64,000 nt of DNA. Source: Luteolibacter arcticus (lineage in GTDB: Bacteria > Verrucomicrobiota > Verrucomicrobiia > Verrucomicrobiales > Akkermansiaceae). The translations under genes were made by a program, and so were the position numbers. A model generated the notes under the pieces. That model did no database searches. It was not told where the DNA came from and worked only from the letters and a program-made list of their open reading frames with translations. Each line of letters starts with the position of its first letter. Within the stretch, counting starts at the first letter, position 1. This document shows positions 35,256-46,400 of this stretch, one piece after another. The stretch is taken from NCBI RefSeq assembly GCF_025950235.1, contig NZ_JAPDDT010000008.1, forward strand, positions 186,001 through 250,000. Reading direction: 5' to 3'.

Positions 35256-37754
35256 ATGAACCGAAAGAAATTCCCTATACCTCGTTATGGATTCGGTCGT
35301 TTGACCGCGATCGCCACCATCACCCTCTGCCTTGCGGCCACCTCCGCCGAGGCGCTGGAGAAGACCTACCGCTTCTACCGTTTTGTGACCATCGGGATGA
35401 AGAATGACAACGACACGATTCAACTGGGGGAGTTTACCTTCTCCTTGAACGGGACCGTGTTGAACACGAACGACCGCAACGCAAACAACGTCAATGTCGT
35501 GCCCGTAACCATCACCTCGGGAGAACAGGACCCCGAGGGATTCGAGGGCCCTGCGGAGGTGAGTGACGGGGATCTCGAGACGAAGTGGCTGAAATATTTG
35601 CCTTTCGGGGAAGCGGAGGCCCTGACCTTCGAGTTTGAGTCGCCGGTGACCATCGATTCATACAACTGGGGCTCCGGGAACGACAGCGTTGACTATTCGC
35701 GCAGCCCGGTTTCCTGGCGGTTCGAAGGCAGCAGCGACGGGCTCACTTGGGATGTGCTCGATGTTCGCTTCGATTACCCGATCCAGAACGCCGATCTGAC
35801 CTACCAGGCTGGATTCAACGTCCGGGATGAGTTTGATCCGGCGATTCTCCACTTTCGTATCGACACCGACACCAGCGCGGGAATCGTCCTCAACGGGAGC
35901 CCGGTCGGTCTGGAATGGGAGACTGTTTCCTCGGATGAGGTTTCAATCTCTCCGGCACCCGGTAATGTCGATACGTCCAGCCTTGGTGTGACGGTCAACC
36001 CGCCCGCAAACTCCACCGTGGAGTATACGCTGACCGCGGGTCGCACCGGTGTGACGGAAACGGCCAACTCCACCGTGAATGTGCGGACCGTAGTCGGCGG
36101 TGAGGCGACCTACCAGTTCGTGCGCTTCACGGCGACGAAACTCGGTAACGGCACCCCGGACGGCTTTGTCCAGCTTGCCGAATTCAGCTTCGTAAACGAT
36201 GGGTCGCCGGTGTCGGTTTCCTCGGTGTCGAATCCCGGGGGAGACTCGAATGACGGTGAAGGAGTGGAGAACCTCATCGACGGTGACGGCGTTGCAAACA
36301 AGTGGCTCGATTTCGAGAATGCCCCGGTGATCTTTGATTTCGGCGAAGCGAAGACCTTCGACGGTTACTCCTTCTACACGGCCAATGACCTGCCGGATCG
36401 CGATCCGATCCAATGGACCCTCGAGGGCAGCAATGACGAAACGAACTGGACCCGGATCGAGGATGTCAACTTCGACTACCCCACGCCTCCGCGGAATGTC
36501 AGCACGAGGGACATTCCCCTGCCGGGTCCCTCGCTGGTCGCACGGCTGAATTCCTTTACAGGCAGCAGCCAGACCTTGCTTCAGGGCGAGCCGCTGGTGC
36601 TCTCGTGGTCGGTCGATGCGGCAGCGACCATCGAGATTGACCAGGGCGTGGGTCCGGTGAGCCCTGGGGAGGGTTCGATCGTGGTGACACCTGCCCCCGC
36701 GCTCGGGGACACAACCTATACCCTCACCGCCTCTTCCCTGGGCGGCACCGTCACTGAGACTTTCACGGTCAATGTGATCCCCATGCCGGCGACCACCACC
36801 ATCGCCTACGATGACTTTATTAGCGCAGGCGACGAGCTCAGCTTGCGCGGCAGCACCAGCATCTCTGGCGATGTCCTGCGGCTTACCCCCGACGAGGGCG
36901 GTCAGATGGGCGAGGCCTGGTTCCGCCTGCGCCAGCCGGTGGCGGATGGCTTCGAGGCCACCTTCGGCATGAGCATGAACCAGGATGCGCCGGATGGAAA
37001 CGTGAGTGCGGATGGACTTGCCTTCGTCATCCAGAACTCTCCGGCCGGCAGCGACTCGAGTAGCAACGGGGAAAATGGCGTGGCCACGAATGCGCTGAAC
37101 ATCAAGTTCAAGAGCTTCGGGTTTGATCCCTTTGAAGCGTCGCAGCTTCAGGTACTCGCGGGAACCACGATCCTGCAGACCCGCTCGATCGACCTGACCC
37201 CCGGGACCATGCTTCATGGCTTGCCTGCGGGAGTGGAGGGCGATCCGTACCCCTACACGCTGGGCAGCCCAGCGGGCAAGGCTCCGTATCAGATTCGCAT
37301 TGTCTATATAGCCGGTACCCCGGGACACCTGGACATTTACTTCAATGGGATCGCGATCGTGCAGAACCTTGACGTGGACCTGGCGGAGATCGGTGCGGTG
37401 GATGCGAACGGCGATGCCTTCGTGGGCTTTTCGGCCCGCACCGGTGGCTATGTCCAAAACAATGACATCACCGACTGGAAGATGGCGTACGGCGACTTCT
37501 CGGCCCTGCCACCCTTCGGATTGGTGAAGGTGAATTACCGCCGTGACTACTCCGCAGGTCCGGCCGGCGTGCCGGTCCTCGACATTGTGTGGAATGCCGA
37601 CGGCGAGGTGAATTACGAGCTTGAGTCCTCGCCGGACCTCACTCCGGAATCATGGACGACCCAGAGCTTCCACGACCCGGTGGCCGGCCAGATCGGGGTG
37701 CGTCTTCCGATAACCGAACCGCGAATGTTCTACCGCGTGGTGGAAGTGGAATAA
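35256..37754 (+). CDS. Secreted discoidin-like and L-type lectin-like exoprotein
   Basis: 832 residues with a signal peptide ([18 protein letters not shown]). Two F5/8-type (discoidin/CBM32-like) domains are visible, about residues 38-200 and 280-425. Both carry YRF/YQFVRF openings, a GD..KWL metal-site-like pattern and [12 protein letters not shown] or [13 protein letters not shown] bacterial Ig-like segment precedes a legume-lectin-type domain (about 515-745, with [11 protein letters not shown] and HLDIYFNGI). The C-terminal [14 protein letters not shown] to FYRVVEVE module is the verrucomicrobial type. It should bind carbohydrates outside the cell; no catalytic domain is seen. A strong terminator follows at 37782. 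Confidence 0.85.
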   Translation: MNRKKFPIPRYGFGRLTAIATITLCLAATSAEALEKTYRFYRFVTIGMKNDNDTIQLGEFTFSLNGTVLNTNDRNANNVNVVPVTITSGEQDPEGFEGPAEVSDGDLETKWLKYLPFGEAEALTFEFESPVTIDSYNWGSGNDSVDYSRSPVSWRFEGSSDGLTWDVLDVRFDYPIQNADLTYQAGFNVRDEFDPAILHFRIDTDTSAGIVLNGSPVGLEWETVSSDEVSISPAPGNVDTSSLGVTVNPPANSTVEYTLTAGRTGVTETANSTVNVRTVVGGEATYQFVRFTATKLGNGTPDGFVQLAEFSFVNDGSPVSVSSVSNPGGDSNDGEGVENLIDGDGVANKWLDFENAPVIFDFGEAKTFDGYSFYTANDLPDRDPIQWTLEGSNDETNWTRIEDVNFDYPTPPRNVSTRDIPLPGPSLVARLNSFTGSSQTLLQGEPLVLSWSVDAAATIEIDQGVGPVSPGEGSIVVTPAPALGDTTYTLTASSLGGTVTETFTVNVIPMPATTTIAYDDFISAGDELSLRGSTSISGDVLRLTPDEGGQMGEAWFRLRQPVADGFEATFGMSMNQDAPDGNVSADGLAFVIQNSPAGSDSSSNGENGVATNALNIKFKSFGFDPFEASQLQVLAGTTILQTRSIDLTPGTMLHGLPAGVEGDPYPYTLGSPAGKAPYQIRIVYIAGTPGHLDIYFNGIAIVQNLDVDLAEIGAVDANGDAFVGFSARTGGYVQNNDITDWKMAYGDFSALPPFGLVKVNYRRDYSAGPAGVPVLDIVWNADGEVNYELESSPDLTPESWTTQSFHDPVAGQIGVRLPITEPRMFYRVVEVE

Positions 37755-37781
37755 GGAGCCCGAAAGAAACGGTCATTCGTC

Positions 37782-37817
37782 CCGGCCGGTGAGCTTGGCT
37801 CGCCGGCCGGATTTTCT
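37782..37817 (+). terminator. Rho-independent terminator
   Basis: CCGGCCGGTGAGC (37782-37794) pairs with GCTCGCCGGCCGG (37798-37810) over 13 bp including one G-T wobble, with a TTG loop. ATTTTCTTTG follows directly. It terminates the lectin exoprotein gene. Confidence 0.85.
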
Positions 37818-37990
37818 TTGTGTCGGGCCGGAGATTCCCGGAGCGGCCCGCAGCCACGCCGCAGCAGGGTAATTTTACAAACGGGGGCCGCCAGTGAAAC
37901 AATTTGGCAAGGCAGGCGGTAGTTGGTGGGCCATGGTGGCCCGCCCACCCCGCAGCATCCGGGTGCTCCGGTGCCGCCTTGCCTCTCGAC

Positions 37991-40078
37991 ATGCGAACAA
38001 TCGGACGACTACTGATGGGAAGCCTGGCGCTGCTGCCGGGAGGGGGGAGCGCGCAGGTGGATCGCTATGTGGCGTATCCAGCCGCGGAGCAGCCTGCGGA
38101 GGGGATTTCGTGGCCGAAGGGGCAGGCGCTGCCGATTTTTGCGGCTCCGGCGGCGATGCTGGATTCCATCGCGGTGCAGGATTTGTCGAAGGACGAGCAG
38201 CTGACGTTTTCGGCATTGCAGGGGCAGGTGAACCGCAAGCAGCCGCGGATATTGCTCGTGGATGCGCGGGCGGGCGAGGGGCGGGATACTTGGGCGCGGA
38301 CTTTGAAGCTCGGTGTCGCCGAGCCGTTCACCCGCGAGACGAAGTGGGAGCTGCTGAAGAAGTATGCGGGCGAGGTATCGGGCGTGGTTCTCTACGATAC
38401 AGTGAAGAGCCCGCACTACCGGAACGTCGCGGGGACCGCGGCGGGAATTCAGCGTGCGCTGCCGGTGACGCCGCAGGTGATGGCCGACATGAAGGCCCAG
38501 GGGATCGAGCTGAAGGTGGTGGAAGATTTGACCGGGCTCGCCTTCACGGATCCGCTGGAAATTTACGGGCACCTGCGGGAGCGCTATTGGCCGAAGTGCG
38601 ACAAGCGCGTGATCGTGAGTGCCAAGCCGCACGATGATCGCGGTGGTGGCGACTACCACCACACCCGCGACATCGCGGCGGCGGCCGGAGCCGCAGTGGT
38701 GTGGCTGGACACGCGGAATGACCGGCAGCGGGAGATGCTGAGATCCTTCTTCCGCGACATGAAGGCGGGGGACGCGATTGCGCTGGGCTGGTATGCCACG
38801 GAGCGCACGGGCATTCCTCTGGCTTCGGAGTTTGGCATCGGCACCTTGCCGGCGGATTTCTTCGTCAGTGGCAGTGTTTTCGCGGGCACCAGCCCGAAGA
38901 TCCAAGTGCCGCCGGTCCCGAAGATGCCCTCGCTGGAAAACAAGGTCTATGTCGCGGTGATGATCAGCGATGGCGACAACATCCAGTACGTCCAACACGC
39001 GATGCGCCAGGCCTGGGAAGGCTCGGCGAACGTGCGTGGGAAGGTGCCGCTGAACTGGACCATCGCGCCGGGGCTGGTGGACATCGCACCGGGGATGATG
39101 AACTACTACTACTCTAGTGCCACGGCGCAGGACTGCTTCGTGACGGGGCCATCGGGCATGGGCTACCTGATGCCTTACAACACGCTTACCGAGCCGGGAG
39201 CGCCGGTGGGGGACAAGCTGACCGATCCCGTGCGGATGGATGGCTATTCGCGGATGACGGAGACGTATCTCCAGCGCTCCGGGCTGCGGGTGGCGACGAT
39301 TTGGGACGACATGACACCGATGCAGCGCGCGTCTTATGAAAAGCATTGCCGGAACCTCTACGGGGCGACCGTGCAGAACTTCAAGGACGTGCCGGCGGTA
39401 GCGGGCGGCGTGACGAACGGGCGGCTGCGCTTCGACAAGCTGGTCATCCCGTATGGCGGCACGTTCGAGCATCTGCATGGGTCGATGACGGAGAAGATCC
39501 GCGATTGGGACGGGAAGTCGCCGCTGTTCCTGAGCTATCAGGTGGAGGCTTGGAAGATGCGGCCGGACCGGATCCTGGCCCTGCAAGAGCAGCTCGCGAA
39601 GGACTTCCCGGGCAAGGTGAGCTTCGTGCGGGCGGATCACTATTTCAACCTGCAGAACGAGGCGAGCGGGGTGCCTTACAACTTGTGCATGGCACCGGCG
39701 ACGACGGTGAAGGCGGGCGATGGCGCGGCCGAGGCGGCGATGGACGGAACGCCATCGACGCAGTGGTCCTCGGCGGCGGAGGGCAAGCGCTGGCTGGGTT
39801 TTGACTTCGGTGCGCCGAAGGAGGTCCGGCGCTATGTGATCCGCCATGCGGGTGACGGTGGGGCGGATCGTAGCCAGAACACCGCGGGCTTTACGGTGCA
39901 GGCGAGTCTTGATGGGAAAACGTGGAAACGAGTCCACAAGGTGACCGGCAACCGGCATAACGTGAATGATGTCGATTTGACGCCGGTGAGGGCGCGCTAT
40001 TTCAAGGTGACGATCGACGATGCGGGTGCGGATAGCACGGGGCGGATCGGCGAGGTGGAGATTTTCGGGAGGGAGTAG
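37991..40078 (+). CDS. GxGYxYP-family putative glycoside hydrolase with F5/8 domain
   Basis: 695 residues from the ATG at 37991 (MRTIGRLLMGSLALLPGG), which gives a signal peptide; an in-frame start at 37904 only adds noise. The central signature is GPSGMGYLMPY, where Met replaces the first Tyr of the GxGYxYP motif. VMISDGDNIQYVQHAMRQAW and LSYQVEAWKM are also typical of PF14323. The C-terminal 150 residues form an F5/8 type C domain (TQWSSAAEGKRWLGFDFGAP, then RARYFKVTIDDAGADST). The family is thought to act on polysaccharides, but its activity is unproven. It follows the lectin gene in the same direction after a terminator. Confidence 0.85.
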   Translation: MRTIGRLLMGSLALLPGGGSAQVDRYVAYPAAEQPAEGISWPKGQALPIFAAPAAMLDSIAVQDLSKDEQLTFSALQGQVNRKQPRILLVDARAGEGRDTWARTLKLGVAEPFTRETKWELLKKYAGEVSGVVLYDTVKSPHYRNVAGTAAGIQRALPVTPQVMADMKAQGIELKVVEDLTGLAFTDPLEIYGHLRERYWPKCDKRVIVSAKPHDDRGGGDYHHTRDIAAAAGAAVVWLDTRNDRQREMLRSFFRDMKAGDAIALGWYATERTGIPLASEFGIGTLPADFFVSGSVFAGTSPKIQVPPVPKMPSLENKVYVAVMISDGDNIQYVQHAMRQAWEGSANVRGKVPLNWTIAPGLVDIAPGMMNYYYSSATAQDCFVTGPSGMGYLMPYNTLTEPGAPVGDKLTDPVRMDGYSRMTETYLQRSGLRVATIWDDMTPMQRASYEKHCRNLYGATVQNFKDVPAVAGGVTNGRLRFDKLVIPYGGTFEHLHGSMTEKIRDWDGKSPLFLSYQVEAWKMRPDRILALQEQLAKDFPGKVSFVRADHYFNLQNEASGVPYNLCMAPATTVKAGDGAAEAAMDGTPSTQWSSAAEGKRWLGFDFGAPKEVRRYVIRHAGDGGADRSQNTAGFTVQASLDGKTWKRVHKVTGNRHNVNDVDLTPVRARYFKVTIDDAGADSTGRIGEVEIFGRE

Positions 40079-40120
40079 GGCAGCCTTTGGGAACTCCGAA
40101 GGGGGCAATTCCTCAAGCTC

Positions 40121-40256
40121 GCCCAACGGGCGGGGCACTTCGGCGAGCCGGTGGCATGAGGTGGGGCCTTTGTGCTGCTTCTATCCTCTCCCAATATATC
40201 GGGCCTTCAGCCCTCCCAATCATCGCCCACGGCGAACCCCGCCCGTTGGGCGGGGC
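40121..40256. repeat. Inverted repeat with internal hairpin (REP-like)
   Basis: GCCCAACGGGCGGGG (40121-40135) is the exact reverse complement of CCCCGCCCGTTGGGC (40237-40251). The second copy is itself part of a perfect hairpin, CCCCGCCC-GTT-GGGCGGGG. It lies in the gap before the giant solenoid gene, looks like a REP/repeat cluster and is not coding. Confidence 0.65.
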
Positions 40257-40275
40257 TGAGGGATTGCGCCCCGTT

Positions 40276-40365
40276 GGGGCTTGGAGGCAAGGAGAGGGAT
40301 GGCGTCCCATCGGGGTTGGAGGCGAAGAGAGGGATGGCGGCTCCTTTGGGCTTGGAGGCAAGGAT
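40276..40365. repeat. Direct repeat array, 35-36-bp unit
   Basis: Units starting GGGGCTTGGAGGCAAGGAGA (40276), GGGGTTGGAGGCGAAGAGAG (40312) and TGGGCTTGGAGGCAAGGAT (40347) repeat with a 35-36-base spacing. The start of the first unit closes a small C-rich/G-rich hairpin (GCCCCGTTGGGGC), and similar but varying pairs occur at the later units. It belongs to the same repeat cluster as 40121-40256. The frame through it is open but is repeat translation, not protein. Confidence 0.65.
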
Positions 40366-40458
40366 CGTTGCCAGACGGGCTTTGACGGACCCAATCTTCT
40401 TCTTCGCTTTACAGGAAATTCACGTGTGGGCACCGCGGGTCAGACGTATGAAGGGATC

Positions 40459-43400
40459 ATGACTCGGACATGGGCTTTCCTGCTTTGCGGACTGATGCCG
40501 GCGATGGCCGGTGAGATGCCGGAAAAGGCGGAGGGCTATCATGAGGCGCTGCGCAAGCGGCCGGAGAGCGAGACGCTGTTCCAGCGTTTCCGCGACGCGT
40601 GGTTGGAGGAAAAGCCGTCCGCGGACCTGGAGGCCGAGTTGCTGTCGCGTGCTGAGGCCGGCGAGCCGGGGGCGTGGGGGATCCTCGGCCGCGAGCGGCT
40701 GGCGGCGGGGAAGGATGACGAGGCGCTGGTGGCTTTCGGCAAGGCGATCGAGGCGGAGCCGGCGGCGGCGTGGCTGCGGCTGGCGCGGGCGAAGATGCTC
40801 CTGGCAAAGAAGGACTTTGCGGCGGCGGAGAAGGACGCGCTAGCGGTGCCGGAGGGCGACAAGCTGCGGCCGGAGGCGCTCAAGCTGGCCGGTCTCGCCT
40901 TCCTGCGAGGTGAGCGGGTGGAGGAGGCACTCGCGCATTGGAAAAAGGCGGTCGATACCGCACCGGGCGACAAGGGACTGCTGGAAGATCTCACCGAGTT
41001 GACCCGTCGCGAGGGCCGGCATGATCTGGCGCTGGATTTCTGTGTGAAGTGGCGGGACGCGACCGAGGATGCGTACGGCAAGGCGATGGCGACCTTGAAG
41101 CGCTCCGAGCTGCTGCTCGCTTCGCAGAGGGTCGAGGAAGCGATGACTGAACTTGGCGAGGTATTGAAGGTGGCCGGCGATGGCTCCTGGCTGGAGCGCG
41201 AGGCGCTGGCCCGGGCAGAGCAGACGTATCAGCGGCGCAGCGACGCAACCGGCTGGGTGAAGCAAATCACGACGTGGGCGAATGCGAATCCGGTGCGGCT
41301 GAACTTTCGTCGTGCCCAGGCCCAGGCGCTCGCCACGGCGGGCAAGCCGGGCGAGGCGCTTGAGGTGTTAGGCGATGTGTTGAAGCGAACGCCGGGGGAT
41401 CGCGAGGCGCGGTGGCAGAGGATTGCGTTGTTAGAGCGGGACTTGAAGGTGCAGCAGGCCTTCGACGAATGCGCGGCGCTGGTGGCGGAAGAGAAGTCGG
41501 AGGAGGCCGGGCTGCGACTGGCGGAGCTCGCGTTCCGGCTGGAGAAGAAGGACGAGGTGAGGAAGGCGCTCGACGCGGTGATCGCGGCGGCCGATCCCGC
41601 CAAGCGAGTCGGCCTTGCCGGGCTCTATGCGCGCTACGGCTTGCCGGCGGAGTCGGAGAAGCAATGGCGTGCGCTGGCCGGTGGTGAGTCGGGCGGGCAG
41701 GCCTTGCGGGATCTCGCGAAGTATCTGCGGACGGAAGGCCGCGACAAGGAGGCGCTGGAAGTGTGGAAGGAGATCGGCCGGCGAGATCTTTTCCAAGACC
41801 GGATCGACGCTGCCCATGCGCTGGCTGCGGCGGGCGAGAAGGAGGCGGCGAGCAAGCTGTTAGAAGAGGGGCGCGCACGGTTTTCCGCCGAGGCCGCCTA
41901 TGAAGAGGCGAGAGCGGAGCTGGCCATCATGCAAGAGCGGCGGCTGGACGCGCGGGCGATCTTCCGCGAGCTGGCGGCACGGGCCAAGCGGCCGGACGAG
42001 ATGCAGATCGCCGTGAAAGGCTGGCTCCGTGCGGCGGAAGGCGAACTGGAAGCGGCGGCGAAGGATCTGGGCGAGGGCACGGGGGATCGATGCCTGCGTG
42101 CGGCGCTGCTGGCGGAGTCGGGCAAGCCATTGCCGGCGCTGGCCGCGGGAGATGAATTGGAGCGAGGGGTGCGGCTAGGCTTGCTGCGTGAGCACGGCAA
42201 GTGGCCGGAGGTGGTGGAGATGTTAGAAGCATCGGGAGGGAGCGGGCCGCTGTTTCTCAGTGAACTCTGCGATGCGAAATTCCTGGCCGGCGACACGGCA
42301 GGCTCGCTCGTCGCGGCGCGGGCATGGCGGGAGCGGACTCCGGACCAGCCGGGGCCGTGGTTGAAGGAGGCGGATCTTTTGGCAGACGGCGGCGAGCTCG
42401 CGGCGGCGGAAGCGCTATTGCGGCGAGCCGCCGCGCGCTTCGAGTCGGACGAGAATGTGGCGCGGGCCTTGTTTGCGGTGCTGGAAAAGAACCGCGATGC
42501 CGCGGCGGCGCTTGCCTTCGCGTGGCAGTGCCACGACGAGGCGGCGGATGCTTCGGGAAAGGCCGGCTGGCTGCGGGACATCCTGCGCATTTCGAAGGAC
42601 GGCGGACGCTTGGAAGATCTGCGCGAACGCCTCGAGGAACGGGTCCGCCGCGATCCGGCTTCGCCGGGGCCGCTGCTGGCGCTGGCAGATCTGGCGAAGG
42701 CAAAGGGCAACACCGATGAAGAACTCCAGCTCGTGACGAAAGCGGCGACCTCCGCGCCGCGGGATGTGGCCGTGGTGTCCCGTCTCGCCGCGCTGGAGGA
42801 ACAGATGGGCCGGCGCGACCGCGCGCTGGAACGCTTTGCCGAGCTGGCACGACTGGTGCCGGGAGCGGAATCGGCCCGCCAGCTTGCCCAGGCGAAGCTC
42901 CGCTGCGGTGACATCGCCGGGGGCATGCGCGACTTGCAGGCGCTGGCCGGTGATCAAGGGATCGACATCCGGGCGCTGGAGCAGAGCGTATTCGAGATGG
43001 CCGCCCGCGGTTATGTCGAGGAGGGGATCGAACTGCTCAGCTCGCTGGATCCCGCACTGGTCGATGCCCGGCTCCACTTCATGCTGGGGAGGTTGTTAGA
43101 GGCCGATGGCTCGGAAGCGAAGGCGCTCGATCACTACCTCAAGGTGATGACGGAACCGGACGACCCGGCGGAGGGTCGGCGCTATGGATCCGGACGAGAG
43201 GGCCGGAATCTCATGATGCTGCTCTCAAGTCGTGACGATTCCTCGTCGTCACCATTCCAGCAGATCCCGGTGCCCGGCAGCCTGCAGGAGGCAAAGATGA
43301 TGCTGCCGGCGCGGATCCTGCAACTGGCGATGCTCGCCGGAGGCGATGCCTGGAAACGGGCGGCCGCCGTGCTGCCGGAGCTGAAATCCACCACCCCGGA

Positions 43401-46400
43401 GCAATGGCGTGAGCTGAAGGACTTCGCCGGCCTAGGGAACGGTGCGCATCAGATCCAGTGGTGGGACTTCATCCGTCGCTTCCCGGAAAATCCCTTGGGC
43501 CCGGAGCTGCTTTTCGAGAGCCAGCAGTATAGCGCCTGCACGCCCGAGCAAGTGGCCGAGCTGCTGAAGCGCACCCCGCCGGTGCCGCTGCGGCTTGCGC
43601 TTTCGTTGCAACTGGTGAAGCGGGAGATTGCGCCGCAGACGCTGGAGTGGTTGCAGAAGGTGGATCCAGGAGCATGGCGGGATGACTTCGCGGCAAGGCA
43701 ATTGTTGGCATGCACCCAGCGGCTGCTCACGACAGTGGAGCAAGCGGCGGAGGACAATCCGGAAACGCGGGCGAAGCTCGAGCGCCTGATGGCGGTGCTG
43801 GCGAAGGCGGACCTAGGAGAGCGGATGGCGCGGCAGCTTCACCTCTTGCGAGCCCGGCAGGCACTGCTCGCGGGGGATGCGGAAGCATTCCTCGCTGCCG
43901 TGCAGCAGGCGCTGGATGCGACTGCTGCCGCTGCTCCGGAACCGATGGAGATGCGGAGAGGCCAGGAGATGTCCATGAATCTCACGCCGGCGCTCACGCG
44001 CTGGAAGACCTCCAAGGGCGAGGCCGCATTCGAGTCGCTGGTAGATCGCCTTCCGTCGCCTGTCCTGCGATGCCTTGCGGGACTCGCCGGGCGGGACGAG
44101 AAGGAGACGGTCCGGCATCGGGTCGAGAAAGAACTCGCCGCTCTCCCTGCGGACTCGCCTCGCGAGGTCCGGCGCGAACTGATCCGCTTGCGGTGGCAGT
44201 ACCAGGACCGCAAGACCGACCCGCAAGGATTTGAGAAAATGCTGCAAGCCGCGGCCGACGTTGAATCGGACCCGCGGCTGGCGTTGGAAGCGTTTGCCCA
44301 ACTCATGTCCACTCGTCCGGGGGTGCAAGCGGGGGATGGCCCTTCACCTGAAGACCGGCGGCGTCTCGAAGTCATGGCGAAGCGGGTGATGGCTTCCAAT
44401 GAGTCCGACCGCCCCTACGCGCAGGAGTTGGCCCAGATGTTCGGGCAAAGGCAGCCCGCAGCCTCTCGCCCGGCGACGCGCTGGGGTGGTCGATCGTCCG
44501 GACTGACCTACTATGGATATGGTAATTCGAGGAACAGCACGGTGCTCATCCGCCGCATCGTTGCGCTGGAGGACCGGCAGGTCGCCTCGCGCGAGGCGGC
44601 CGACCTTCTCGAGAGCATTGCCCGGGGCTCGATGGAAGAGCTGGGCATGCTGCGGGAGCCGGTGGCGGCCTTCCGCAAGGCGGGCCTGCTGGACGAGGCG
44701 CTCGCGAAAGTGCAACTGCCGGAGGACGCCGGCCTGTCCCGCCGGATGGCAATGCTGGTGCTGATGGAGGCCGCGGAAAAGAAAGCGGATGCGCGGTCGA
44801 TCGTCGCTGGCATTCACCGGATGCGGCCGTGGGATACCCGCTGGGCGGTGGAGCTCGCCCTGCTCACTGATGAGCGGGAAGAGGCCATTCGCTTGTTGGA
44901 TGAAGTGGCGGGCCGCCCGGACTTCGCCCGCAAGTTGCTCGAGGAATTCTTCGGCCGTGGCGGATCGGACGGCCCCGGCATGGTCGAGTATGGACGACTT
45001 GCCGACTGGATGGAGCGGCCGCAGGCGGACCGGTCGTGGCTGGGTTCCGCGACCATCGCACTGGGCACCAAGTCGAGGACCAACGATAAAGCCCAGGCGA
45101 AGGAGTGGAGCGAGCTTTACCAGCGCTTCGCCAAGCTGGCGCTGACCGACCCGCGGAGCGCGGAGATGGCCTTCCGCTCCCTCTACTCGACCACTCGCGG
45201 GAAGGACCCGGCCGCGGTGGAGGACGCCGCGTGGCAAGCGCTGCTCAGCGGAGCCTACACGCTGACTGACCTAGGCCTGGGCGGGCTGACCCTGGTCCAG
45301 CTTCCCGAGGCTCCGGCTGCGCTGGAATGGCTGGTCATTGTCGCGAAGGAGAAGGGCGACGATGTCCTCTTTTCGGACGACTTGCGCGGGCGGCTGAAGG
45401 CGGTTGATCCTGACCTTGAGGCTTGGATCGGCAAGCTGCTCGCCACCCAGCGGGCCACCGAGTTGCCCGACCTGATCGGGGATGTCACCGTCATGGGTTC
45501 CGCTGCCCGCGGAGGCCTGGCGCTCGCGAGGCACGAGGCCGCGATGCTGCGAGCGATCCATCTCGCCGGCCGGGAGGATTTGTTAGAAAAACTCTTCCGC
45601 GAGAACCGGCTGCAAACGGTCTCGGGAAATGTGACCCATGTCATTCGCGAAAGCCTGCGGGCCGCCGCCAAAGAGAAGACTCTGGAGAAGCGCTTGCTCA
45701 TCCTGCTGGAGGCGAGCGCGGGGCCGCGCAAGGAATGGAATGACTCGAACGAGAAGCTGACGACCGCTACCGGGATGATCGTTCGCTCGGTCCAGAATTC
45801 GGACAGCGGCGTCTTCGTCGGGGTCTTGAATTCCTTCTCCCTGTGGCAACTGAAGCACCAATGGGCCGACCCGAGTGAATCGCTGGCGGTGCTGTGGGGG
45901 GGCGATCTGCGAGCGCCGCGTCGCGCGAAGTGGGAGGATCTTCCCGGCACGCGGCTGCGCGAGGCTCTGCTCACAGGCTTCTGGCGGCGGAGCGCCGTGG
46001 TGAAAGATGGCAAACCGCAGATGATCTACCAGTGGACCTTCCAGGATTCCATCCGCTCGGTGACGAGCCAGATGCCGGGGCTGGATCTCCAGACCTTCGC
46101 GAGGGAAGTCTCTAACAACCCGAAGGCATCCTTCCTCGACCTGATGCGGGCGGAAGCGATCACGAGCGACAAGGCGTTCGGAAAGCGCGCGCTCAAGCTT
46201 GCGCTGCCGGAGCTGGAAAAACTCCCGGACGGGATTCGCGAGGGCGTTATCGACAGGCTCACCTCCGATCTCGGTCTCGTGGATGCGGATGATCTCCCGA
46301 AGCCGGTCGCGAACCGGTTGCGCGCCCGGCTCAAGGATCAGAGCGAAGCAAAGGTGAAGAAAACCCGCGCGCGCTTCGAGGCGCTGAAAGGCGCGGGGGG

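Noticed and set aside
34896-35423. Upstream extension of wrbA
   Set aside because: WrbA has a normal length from 34895, and the extension shows no protein-like composition.
40087-40458. N-terminal extension of the giant solenoid gene
   Set aside because: The extension translates the REP-like repeats (Gly/Arg-rich), while the ATG at 40459 gives a clean signal peptide.
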